This document shows positions 6,325-12,913 of a stretch of 14,429 nucleotides of DNA, in pieces (position 1 is the first letter of the stretch; every line of letters begins with the position of its first letter). The translations under genes were made by a program, and so were the position numbers. The notes beneath the pieces are model-generated. The model made no database searches and was not told the DNA's origin. It was given only the letters and a program-made list of their open reading frames with translations. Source of the DNA: CAZIVO01 sp964542765 (lineage in GTDB: Bacteria > Planctomycetota > UBA1135 > UBA2386); assembly GCA_964542765.1 (NCBI GenBank), contig CAZIVO010000097.1:1-14429 (forward strand), given 5' to 3'.

Positions 6325-8130
6325 TCAGTTTCGTGGGTCCGGCCGGGCTTCCAGCTCCGGGATCTGTTCGTGGGGGATCTTTCCGTCGATCGTCAGATCG
6401 GACAGATCCACTTCCAGACCTCCGCATTCTTCGATGCCCCAGATCTTGGCGCCTATGATCACATCGCGCACGTCCGGCTCGGTGAATTCGCCGAGCAGAT
6501 CCCAGTGGCCGTTCGTGCGGTGCCACGATGAGACCTGATGGCCCTTACGGGTGATGCGGAATTCGCCCTGCAGTTCGGTCGCTGTTGCACTGTCTGACAG
6601 TTCTCCTTGCATGCTGCTCAGCACCTCATGCTCTTCATCGAGTCCCTTGGAGGAGCGTCGTTGTGCGTAATAGCGCTGCTCGGAGAGTTCGTCTTGCGCG
6701 AACAGTGCGAAGCTCGCGGATTTTTCGCCGGGGTTCCAGCGGCGGAGCTGATAGTGCAGGGAGACGGAGAAGTCCCCGTGAATCCGGGTTGGAACGTAGA
6801 ACCCGGATGAGGTGACACTGCCGAGAGATCCTGATTCGAAGCTGATCCGGATACATGCTCCCTGGGCGGTGACATCGGTCTTGCCGAGCTTGGGATAGCG
6901 GTAGATCGCGAGGCCACGCTCGCGCAGCACCGTAGGATTTCTTGGGAAGACGAAGGGTAGTCCGCCGCTCAGGAACGAGTTGTGCTCGATCATCAGCGTG
7001 CGCAGGCGGGCCACGGCCGTCCGCAGGCCTTTCTTGGCGCGTTCGATGCTGGCGCCATTCATCATCGGGTTCGGGTAGATGATCCCGCCGACGATCAGTC
7101 CGCAGCGCATCATTTCGCTCCGGAAGGTCTGCTCGATGAGTCCGCCATCGGCGTTTTCCTGGTCCTGGAACGACAGGTCCATCCGGCCGGCAGGTCCGAA
7201 CATGCGGCCATGCACATCGTGTTCCTTACAGGCTTGAGAAAAGGCATCCCGCAACTGCTCGCCGATGTTGCGAGCCTGTTCAGCGACCGGCTTCTCGCTG
7301 ATCTGGCTGAGTGTGGCTCGTACGGCGGTCAGCGCCATGACGTCTCCGTCGAGGCTGGTGTAGACCCCAGCTTCGCCGAGACGATCGAGGAGCGATGCCT
7401 TGCCCAGCATCGACCCGAACGGCATCCCACCGGCCAGCGATTCTCCGGTGCAAGTCAGATCAGGGATGACATTGATCATGGACTGCACTCCGCGGGGTGC
7501 GAGGCGGAATGCTGTCATCGATTCGTCGAAGATCAGCAGGGCGCCATGCTCGTCAGCGAGCATGCGAATAGTTTTGAGATCACCGGGGGATAAAGCTTCG
7601 GGGGTGATGGGTTCGAGAAGGATCGCAGCGACTTCGCCGGCACATTCTTTCAGTGCGTTTTCGAGCGCGAAGAGATCGCCAAATTCGATCGTGCGGGTCT
7701 TCTCATCGAACGTTTCACGGGACCTCATCTCGAGGATGACATCGCGGTCGGTCACGTGGCGTGCCAGACGCACGGCAGCTTCCAGGGTTTCCTTCGTGCT
7801 TCCGTGTAGCGAAATCCTTTCCGCTTCGGGGAAGAGTTCTCGGATCATCCATGCGACTTCGATGCTGATCTCGCGCGCCGAGGTTGCAGGTAATCCCCGG
7901 TCGATGAGATCACGAAGCACGCTGGAGACATCCGGGTGTGCGGCACCCAAGATGACCGTTCCCTTGCTGCTTGTCAGGTCGTCATACCATCGGCCTTCCA
8001 CGTCCTGGATGCGGAAGCCCTCGGCGCGCCTGCAAATGAAGCGAGGCGTTGCCGCTCCCCAGACACCACCCAGGGCTTCTGCTTTCTGGGCGAGCGTCTG
8101 CGGGGCCAGGTCTTGTTCGTCGCGGCGCAT
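6325..8130 (-). CDS. class III aminotransferase-like pseudoenzyme fused to a concanavalin-A-like domain
   Basis: A 601-residue protein with two parts. Residues 1 to about 385 follow glutamate-1-semialdehyde aminomutase/class III aminotransferases: GVWGAATPRFI, GRWYDDLTSSKGTVILGAAHP, FPEAERISLHGSTKETLEAA, AAILLEPI, ALLIFDESMTAFR (Asp202, the PLP-ring aspartate) and PDLTCTGESLAGGMPFGSML. At the last motif the family has G-K-x-x-G-G-G, with the lysine binding PLP; here residue 230 is Glu (codon GAA, 7441-7443). The phosphate loop SGTEA reads STKET, and the segment with the PLP-stacking Y/F-H-G motif is missing between residues 130 and 155. Residues about 395-582 look like a jelly-roll lectin/laminin-G or DUF1583-like domain (FYVPTRIHGDFSVSLHYQLR, GEFRITRKGHQVSSWHR, IIGAKIWG). 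No signal peptide is seen, so it is probably cytoplasmic. A regulatory, scaffold or sugar-binding role is inference. It is divergent from two glycosyltransferases. Confidence 0.85.
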   Translation of the reverse strand: MRRDEQDLAPQTLAQKAEALGGVWGAATPRFICRRAEGFRIQDVEGRWYDDLTSSKGTVILGAAHPDVSSVLRDLIDRGLPATSAREISIEVAWMIRELFPEAERISLHGSTKETLEAAVRLARHVTDRDVILEMRSRETFDEKTRTIEFGDLFALENALKECAGEVAAILLEPITPEALSPGDLKTIRMLADEHGALLIFDESMTAFRLAPRGVQSMINVIPDLTCTGESLAGGMPFGSMLGKASLLDRLGEAGVYTSLDGDVMALTAVRATLSQISEKPVAEQARNIGEQLRDAFSQACKEHDVHGRMFGPAGRMDLSFQDQENADGGLIEQTFRSEMMRCGLIVGGIIYPNPMMNGASIERAKKGLRTAVARLRTLMIEHNSFLSGGLPFVFPRNPTVLRERGLAIYRYPKLGKTDVTAQGACIRISFESGSLGSVTSSGFYVPTRIHGDFSVSLHYQLRRWNPGEKSASFALFAQDELSEQRYYAQRRSSKGLDEEHEVLSSMQGELSDSATATELQGEFRITRKGHQVSSWHRTNGHWDLLGEFTEPDVRDVIIGAKIWGIEECGGLEVDLSDLTIDGKIPHEQIPELEARPDPRN

Positions 8131-8286
8131 GGGGTCCCGTTTGGCGGGGTAAGGGAATACGGCAAGGGGGAACTCTGATTCTGCCCGTTGTCGGCTTGAT
8201 TGCCTAGCCCCTCAATCTGCGGTAATCAGTTTCAGAACAGTCATTTACAACAATTCAAATACGCTGATCCGAAAGGATAATCGCTT

Positions 8287-8341
8287 CAAGGAAATGGGAT
8301 AACGGAGGATAGAAATAGCATCTCGGTCAATGGTTTCCTTG
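8287..8341. repeat. 8-bp inverted repeat in the divergent intergenic region
   Basis: CAAGGAAA (8287-8294) and TTTCCTTG (8334-8341) are perfect inverted copies 39 bases apart. They lie in the 257-base region between the aminotransferase-like gene and the first glycosyltransferase, closer to the latter. This could be a regulator site or chance. I find no convincing -35/-10 pair in this region for either gene. Confidence 0.25.
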
Positions 8342-8387
8342 CGAGGGAGTGCAGGGGGCTTTGAGAGAGGGCCCTGGTGCGGTTTGA

Positions 8388-9467
8388 ATGGAGGTTGTGG
8401 GAGGGAACAAGATCAGCGCGGTCGTTGTCAACTGGAACGGTCGTACGTATCTGGCGGAGTGCCTGGATTCCCTGCTGGAGCAGCAGCCGCCGCCCGCCGA
8501 GATCCTCGTGGTCGACAATCACAGCGACGATGGTTCGGCCGCATTCGTCACCGAGAGGTATCCGGAGGTCCGGGTGATCGACACTGGCCGCAACGGTGGT
8601 CCGGGTCTGGCCCGCAACGTCGGTGTCGCCGCTGCCCGCGAGGAACGGGTTCTTTTGGTGGACAATGACGTTGTGTTGCAACCCGGTGCCTTGAGCAGTT
8701 TGGGTTGCTCTTTGGAGGAGCATCCCGACGCGGGCATGATCCAGGCGCGAAGTTTGTGTCACGACGATCCCGAGATCGTTCACTACGACGCGGCAGATCT
8801 TCACTATTTGGGATTGATGATTCTGCACAACTGGTTTCGCCCACGGGCTGATGCGACCCGGCCAACGGGACCGGTTGGTTGTGGGGTTGCGCTATGCATG
8901 CTGACCACCAAGGAGCATGTTGCCGCGGTCGGCGGCTTCAATGAGGATCTATTCTTCTTCTATGAAGATGCGGACTTTGCCTGGAAACTTCGGATCTTGG
9001 GTTTCACCGTTTGGCTCGATCCTGATGCGCTAGTGCTTCACCGTGGCGGCACGGCGGGCCTGTCGATGCGTGGTGCCGGTGCAACGGTCCCACCGCGTCG
9101 CACCTATTACCACAGCCGCAATCGCTGGCTCATCTTGCTCACTTGCTTGCGTTGGCGCTCACTCCTCTTGTTGCTTCCGGCGCAACTTCTCTACAGCGCC
9201 GTGCACTTTTGCTTCGCGGTGAGTTGTGGCCACACATGGCCCTGGATCAAGGGCAAGCTCGGACTCCTGCGCATGTTGCCGCGGATCCCTGGATGGCGAC
9301 GGCCGATTCAAGCCGCGCGGCGCATGCGCGACCGGGACTTGCTGTGCTGCGCGCCCCTCACCCTCAATCCGGGTATCGCCGAGGCCGGCATGAAGGCGGC
9401 CTTGCGGCGATCATTGGATCGCGTCTTTTACTTGCACTGGCGCATGGTCAGGAGGCTCTGTGGTTGA
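8388..9467 (+). CDS. family 2 glycosyltransferase with C-terminal membrane segment
   Basis: A 359-residue GT-A enzyme like those adding sugars (often rhamnose) to lipid-linked polysaccharide. It starts with ISAVVVNWNGRTYLAECLDS; the nucleotide-binding segment ILVVDNHSDDGS (39-50) follows. The metal site DxD-type LLVDNDVVL has Asp92 and Asp94. The acceptor-side motif GGFNEDLFFFYEDADFAWKL contains Glu193-Asp194, the usual catalytic ED. One hydrophobic segment at about 258-278 suggests membrane association, with a basic tail (RRPIQAARRMRDR) on one side. The ATG at 8388 is the first start in frame but has no well-placed Shine-Dalgarno; GGAGG bases at 8390-8394 and 8400-8405 fall inside the frame, so the true start may be slightly downstream. 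It overlaps the next glycosyltransferase by 8 bases, making a two-gene operon. The donor and acceptor are unknown. Confidence 0.92.
   Translation: MEVVGGNKISAVVVNWNGRTYLAECLDSLLEQQPPPAEILVVDNHSDDGSAAFVTERYPEVRVIDTGRNGGPGLARNVGVAAAREERVLLVDNDVVLQPGALSSLGCSLEEHPDAGMIQARSLCHDDPEIVHYDAADLHYLGLMILHNWFRPRADATRPTGPVGCGVALCMLTTKEHVAAVGGFNEDLFFFYEDADFAWKLRILGFTVWLDPDALVLHRGGTAGLSMRGAGATVPPRRTYYHSRNRWLILLTCLRWRSLLLLLPAQLLYSAVHFCFAVSCGHTWPWIKGKLGLLRMLPRIPGWRRPIQAARRMRDRDLLCCAPLTLNPGIAEAGMKAALRRSLDRVFYLHWRMVRRLCG
9450..9455 (+). promoter_or_regulatory. Shine-Dalgarno that fixes the GTG start of the second glycosyltransferase
   Basis: AGGAGG at 9450-9455 lies 4 bases before the GTG at 9460, inside the last codons of the first glycosyltransferase. 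It supports the overlapping GTG as start and suggests translational coupling. Confidence 0.7.
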
Positions 9468-10374
9468 GCACCCTTTGGTTGCGGCGGTTGTCTTGAACTG
9501 GCGATTGCCCGAGGCGGCTTTGACCTGCGCGCAAGATCTGGCGGGATGCGGTTACGGGCCGCTGGAGGTGCTTCTCGTGGACAATGGGTCCGGCGACGGA
9601 TCAGCGGACAGACTGCTGCAGGGCGCTGGCAATGGCGTCGAGGTGCAGGCGCTCGATCACAACGAAGGCTACTGCAAGGCCATCAATCGCGGCCTGTCCT
9701 GGGCACGGGCGAAGGGTGCCGAGTTCGTGCTTTTGCTGAACAATGACATCCGGCTTCCCGAAGGATTTCTCGCCCCCCTGGTCGAGGTCATGGTCAATGA
9801 TCCGGAGGTTGCAGCGGCTGCTCCTACCGCGCTGGACCCTGATGGTCGGGTCTGGTGTCAGGGTGGCAAGGTCGGATTCTTTCCGAACCTGGCGAAGCTT
9901 GGCGACCAGAATGAAATTCCTGCGGCGGTGAGTGGGGGCCCCGTCTCGGTGGACTTCGTTCCAGGTGCCTGCGCGATCTACAGACTGTCCGATCTCGAGG
10001 CCGTGGGTGATCTGGATGAGTCATACTTCATGTATGTCGAGGACATGGATGTTTGCTGTAAGTTGCGAAAGGCGGGCAAGAAGGTTCTCTGGATCCCTTG
10101 GACCCGCGTCACGCATGATGTCAGCGCTTCTTCGGGGGGGGGGAGAACGCCGCTTCGAAAGTATCTATGTGCTTTGAACACGCCGCGCTACCTGCGCGCG
10201 CATGGCACTGCGCGGCTCTGGCTGGCGTTCGTCCTTTTCGACTTGCTGGGCTGGCCCTTCGCCCTCGTGACAGGCGGTGGCTTCAAAGACACCTGGGCCA
10301 AGGGTCGTGGGGCCTGGGAAGGCTTGTTTGGCAAGAGGGCATCGGCCGATGACGTCGCCCGTTGGCATCGGTGA
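9460..10374 (+). CDS. family 2 glycosyltransferase with an in-frame G10 tract
   Basis: A 304-residue GT-A enzyme, GT2 family. Motifs: VAAVVLNWRLPEAALTC at the start; LLVDNGSGDGSAD (38-50); the metal site LLLNNDIRLP with Asn95-Asp96; VPGACAIYR (167-175); and GDLDESYFMYVEDMDVCCKL with Glu194-Asp195. A hydrophobic segment lies at about 251-270 near the C-terminus. It starts with GTG, overlapping the upstream gene by 8 bases, with a strong Shine-Dalgarno. Codons 226-228 (Gly-Gly-Gly) are part of an unbroken run of ten G at 10134-10143, so slipped-strand changes would shift the frame and remove the C-terminal quarter. It probably acts with its neighbour in building one surface glycan; the sugar is unknown. 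It ends 48 bases from the convergent Rho gene. Confidence 0.92.
   Translation: MVEHPLVAAVVLNWRLPEAALTCAQDLAGCGYGPLEVLLVDNGSGDGSADRLLQGAGNGVEVQALDHNEGYCKAINRGLSWARAKGAEFVLLLNNDIRLPEGFLAPLVEVMVNDPEVAAAAPTALDPDGRVWCQGGKVGFFPNLAKLGDQNEIPAAVSGGPVSVDFVPGACAIYRLSDLEAVGDLDESYFMYVEDMDVCCKLRKAGKKVLWIPWTRVTHDVSASSGGGRTPLRKYLCALNTPRYLRAHGTARLWLAFVLFDLLGWPFALVTGGGFKDTWAKGRGAWEGLFGKRASADDVARWHR
10134..10143 (+). repeat. G10 homopolymer inside glycosyltransferase gene (candidate phase-variation tract)
   Basis: Ten consecutive G lie in the codons TCG GGG GGG GGG, read Ser-Gly-Gly-Gly. One G fewer brings the stop at 10175-10177 into frame; one G more leads to a foreign tail ending at 10350-10352. Poly-G tracts of this length inside surface-glycan genes are known contingency loci in Campylobacter, Neisseria and others. 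No other run of this length occurs in the window. Confidence 0.9.
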
Positions 10375-10422
10375 TCGACTCCGAGCCCATATCATCCCTG
10401 GTCGGGGTTGGACGAGGAGATC

Positions 10423-11856
10423 TCAGAGTCCGGCGAGGAGGGCTTCATTGCTCTCTGACTGATCGATCATCTGAATCAGTTGCTCGAGAGCTTCTTGCGG
10501 GGAGGAATCGCCGAACTGTTTGCGGAGATTGCGGATCTTTTTGATCTCGTCATCTGACATGAGGCTGTCCTCCCGCCGCGTTCTCGTCTTGAACACGTCC
10601 AGGGCCGGGTAGATGTGCAGGTCAGCCAGATGTTCATCGAGCACGATCTCGCAATTCGCCTTGCTCTGAAACTGGTCGCAAATCACATCGTTCATCGGTG
10701 AACCGGTATCCGTCAGCACGGTGGCGACGATGGTCAGAGAGCCACCCTCCTGGAGTTTGTGTGCCGAACTCAGGAAGCGCTTGGGCTTTTGCAGGGAGGC
10801 GGCATCGAGACCGTTACTCAAGGTCTTGCCGGAAGGCTGTAACTCTTGATTGTAGGCGCGGGTAAGAGCGGTCAGTGAGTCCATCAAGATGACCACATCT
10901 GCGCCGGACTCGACCAGTCGGCGTGCCTTTTCGACCACTATTTCGGAGAGTGAAATATGCCGCGAAGCCGGATCTGCGAAGGTCGAAGCAGCGATTTCCC
11001 GCATCGAGGATGAGGCTGTCCGCTGCTCCATTTCGGTGATCTCTTCGGGTTGCTCATCGATGACGAGCATGATCACGTAGACATCGGGGTGGTTGTGCAA
11101 GATGGCGCGGGCAAGATTGGTCAGTAGCACGGATCGGCCCGACAGTGGTGGCGTTTGCACGATGACACGCTGCCCCTTGCCCATGGGTGCCAGGAGATCG
11201 AGGAGGCGCACATCGGCGCCACATCCTTGGTGATCCAGGGAAAGCCGCTCATCCGGCAGGAGCGGCGTCAAGTCATCGAAGGGAATCCTCGTTTGCAGTT
11301 CATCCACGGGACCATTTTCGATGGCCTCGACTCGAAGCAATGCGAAGTAACGTTCGCCGTCTTTGGGCGGCCTGATCGGACCTGCCACCAGATGTCCGGG
11401 GCGCAGGTTGAGCCGGCGGATCTGGCTGGGGCTGACATAGATATCATCAGGGCCCGCGGCATAGCAGTGGCTCGGCGATCGCAGGAAGCCGAACCCGTCA
11501 GGGAGTATGTCGAGCACCCCTTCGCCCCAACCGAGGCCGGCGTTCATCACGCGCGCCTTGAGGAGTTCGAACACCAGTTCCTGCTTGCCCATGCCGGAGG
11601 TGCTTTGCACCCCCTCTTTCCCCGCGAGGTGCATCAGCTCTTGCATGGTCATGACCTGCAACTCGGAGAGTTTGTAGTCCTTTTGCTTGGCGGCTTCGTA
11701 GATTTCGTCGAGTTCCTCTTCACACAGACCTTCGGTGTCCGGGAGTGTGTCCTCTCTGATCGTGATCAGGTCTTGCGCCGGCCTTCTTCGGGGCGGACTT
11801 TTGCTCGGGGTTTCCGTGGTGTCAGGAGTGTCGATGGACTCTGAACTCGGGGTCAT
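10423..11856 (-). CDS. rho: Rho transcription-termination-factor homologue with degenerate ATPase site
   Basis: With the ATG at 11854-11856 (Shine-Dalgarno GGAGAGG, 6 bases away) the protein has 477 residues. A Pro/Ser/Arg-rich N-terminal extension (1-30) and an acidic stretch are followed by the Rho_N helical domain (about 65-101: SELQVMTMQELMHLAGKEG). The RNA-binding cold-shock-like domain follows (about 110-185: GEGVLDILPDGFGFLRS, DDIYVSPSQIRRLNLRPGH), then the RecA-like core. Walker B VVILMDSLTALTRAYN and the Glu of IDEQPEE (268) are kept. The Walker A, normally PPKAGKT, is PPLSGRS (236-242), with the lysine replaced by Arg241 (codon CGA, 11134-11136). The conserved EFKGTGN reads QFQSKAN, and LSRKIAEKRVFPAID reads LDEHLADLHIYPALD, so the arginine finger (E. 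coli R366) is His414. Family knowledge predicts poor or no ATP hydrolysis. It lies 105 bases downstream of coaE, same strand. It may be a second, non-catalytic Rho. Confidence 0.9.
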   Translation of the reverse strand: MTPSSESIDTPDTTETPSKSPPRRRPAQDLITIREDTLPDTEGLCEEELDEIYEAAKQKDYKLSELQVMTMQELMHLAGKEGVQSTSGMGKQELVFELLKARVMNAGLGWGEGVLDILPDGFGFLRSPSHCYAAGPDDIYVSPSQIRRLNLRPGHLVAGPIRPPKDGERYFALLRVEAIENGPVDELQTRIPFDDLTPLLPDERLSLDHQGCGADVRLLDLLAPMGKGQRVIVQTPPLSGRSVLLTNLARAILHNHPDVYVIMLVIDEQPEEITEMEQRTASSSMREIAASTFADPASRHISLSEIVVEKARRLVESGADVVILMDSLTALTRAYNQELQPSGKTLSNGLDAASLQKPKRFLSSAHKLQEGGSLTIVATVLTDTGSPMNDVICDQFQSKANCEIVLDEHLADLHIYPALDVFKTRTRREDSLMSDDEIKKIRNLRKQFGDSSPQEALEQLIQMIDQSESNEALLAGL

Positions 11857-11862
11857 GGTGCG

Positions 11863-11869
11863 CCTCTCC
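11863..11869 (-). promoter_or_regulatory. Shine-Dalgarno deciding the Rho start
   Basis: On the minus strand GGAGAGG is 6 bases before the ATG at 11856. A longer reading from the TTG at 11922 is open in frame but has no ribosome binding site and adds 22 Pro-rich residues, so the ATG is preferred. Confidence 0.65.
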
Positions 11870-11961
11870 GGGGTTGGGGGCTGGAGTGCCGGGAGGAGTT
11901 GGATGCGGGAAGGTGGTTCCAATAAAGAACCCCACCGGCGCGATGCACCGGAGTATCAAGC

Positions 11962-12609
11962 TCAGTGGTTCTGTTCGTTTTTCGCATCTCCTCCAAGACA
12001 GGCGAGAGCCGCGGCAACTTGAGCGGCGGTGTCCTGGATCGCTCGATCGTTGGTGATGGTAATTGCACAGCGGCTCTTTTTCACGCTCAGCTCTGTTTGG
12101 TTTGCTTCGCGTCGCTCCAGTTCGCCCTCATTCCATCCTCGTGAGCGTGCCCGTTCGCGCCGCACGGATTCAGTCGTATCGACGTAAACGCAGATGTCAC
12201 ACCGGTCGATCAGTCTTGTCTCGATGAGGAGAGGGGCGTCGAGGATGACCGATTGGCCGGCGGCCAGGGCTGACTCCAGCTGCTCGAGCAGGACCACGCG
12301 GATCGCGGGGTGGGTCAGCGCTTCGAGGTCTCGCCGAACCGAGGGGTCGGTGAAGACCTGTTCCGCCAGCCACTTGCGGTCAAGCTGGCCATCGGGTGTG
12401 ACAGCTCTGGGCCCGAATCTGTCCACCAGCTGGGCCTGGATCTCAGGTTTGGCCGTGATTTCCCTGGATACCTCATCTGCGTCCAGCCGGGCCAGGCCAT
12501 GTTGTTCGAAAAGCCCGGCTACCAGAGACTTGCCGGCGGCGATCCCTCCCATGAGACCGATGGTCAGGGGACGGTCGGGCGCAAAGGCTTTGACAGGGTC
12601 AGAGGTCAT
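11962..12609 (-). CDS. coaE: dephospho-CoA kinase
   Basis: A 215-residue P-loop kinase catalysing the last step of coenzyme A synthesis: ATP-dependent phosphorylation of the 3'-hydroxyl of dephospho-CoA, in the cytoplasm. The P-loop GGIAAGKS is at 21-28, preceded by TIGLMG. The acceptor-side DADEVSREI has Asp43 and Asp45. Other family marks are LTHPAIR, VILDAPLLIE (121-130), CDICVYVD, and RARSRGWNEGELERREANQ with the LID arginines; the tail ends AITITNDRAIQDTAAQV. The length is usual. The ATG at 12607-12609 is placed correctly for the P-loop, though no good Shine-Dalgarno is seen. The rho homologue follows after 105 bases on the same strand; a coaE-rho neighbourhood is, from memory, common in planctomycetes. 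Confidence 0.95.
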   Translation of the reverse strand: MTSDPVKAFAPDRPLTIGLMGGIAAGKSLVAGLFEQHGLARLDADEVSREITAKPEIQAQLVDRFGPRAVTPDGQLDRKWLAEQVFTDPSVRRDLEALTHPAIRVVLLEQLESALAAGQSVILDAPLLIETRLIDRCDICVYVDTTESVRRERARSRGWNEGELERREANQTELSVKKSRCAITITNDRAIQDTAAQVAAALACLGGDAKNEQNH

Positions 12610-12690
12610 GGCAAAACAACATCGATACAGGTGAGCGGCCGTCTTGGCGAGTTCTCGGTCCTCCCGGTGGGGATTCTCAAGGGCCTCGCC

Positions 12691-12720
12691 TTGACCGACC
12701 AGCCTAAGGGAACCTAAAAT
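12691..12720 (+). promoter_or_regulatory. candidate sigma70-like promoter for the membrane coiled-coil gene
   Basis: TTGACC (12691-12696, 5 of 6 to TTGACA), an 18-base spacer and TAAAAT (12715-12720, 5 of 6 to TATAAT) form the best promoter match in the window. Transcription would start near 12727, leaving a leader of about 187 bases before the ATG at 12914, and might continue into tatC. Confidence 0.5.
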
Positions 12721-12805
12721 CCTCCGCTTCTGGATTATCGGAAGCTGTGATTTTGCTGTGTCCTGGAGCTTTCTAGACGAATTTCCCCATCAGCCGATGC
12801 AGTCC

Positions 12806-12885
12806 GTTAGAATCCAGGCCTAGCCATTGGCTAACCCGGTCATTGCGGTTCGACCCCTCTAGTAGTGACCGGAGCCCTCTTCGGT
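12806..12885 (+). promoter_or_regulatory. structured 5' leader of the membrane coiled-coil gene
   Basis: Three foldable elements lie between the promoter and the gene. TAGCC (12821-12825) pairs with GGCTA (12829-12833); GTTAG (12806-12810) pairs with CTAAC (12831-12835), which competes with the first. ACCGGAG (12868-12874) pairs with CTTCGGT (12879-12885) with one G-U pair and a 4-base loop, ending 12 bases before the AGGAG at 12898. No known riboswitch family is recognised. The rest of the 304-base gap between coaE and this gene holds no ORF I can support. Confidence 0.3.
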
Positions 12886-12913
12886 TCCCTCTTTATCAGG
12901 AGCATCTGGTCTC

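Noticed and set aside
7441..7443. Sequencing error as the reason for Glu instead of the PLP lysine
   Set aside because: A single AAA to GAA error is possible, but the phosphate loop is also altered and the Y/F-H-G segment is missing, so the site is degenerate at several places.
7400..8152. 250-codon open frame opposite the aminotransferase-like gene
   Set aside because: Ser/Arg-rich antisense frame; the opposite strand has clear fold-level similarity to class III aminotransferases.
8330..8668. Plus-strand frame starting in the leader of the first glycosyltransferase
   Set aside because: It overlaps the glycosyltransferase in another frame and gives a Gly/Arg-rich translation without features.
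11155..11844. 229-codon open frame on the plus strand opposite the Rho homologue
   Set aside because: It overlaps the RNA-binding and core domains of Rho and shows no family features of its own.
11857..11922. Longer Rho starting at TTG 11922
   Set aside because: It lacks a ribosome binding site, while the ATG at 11856 has GGAGAGG at 6-base spacing.
12840..12860. tRNA T-arm-like GGTTCGACC at about 12847-12855
   Set aside because: The flanking bases do not form the 5-bp T stem, and no anticodon arm or acceptor stem is found around it.
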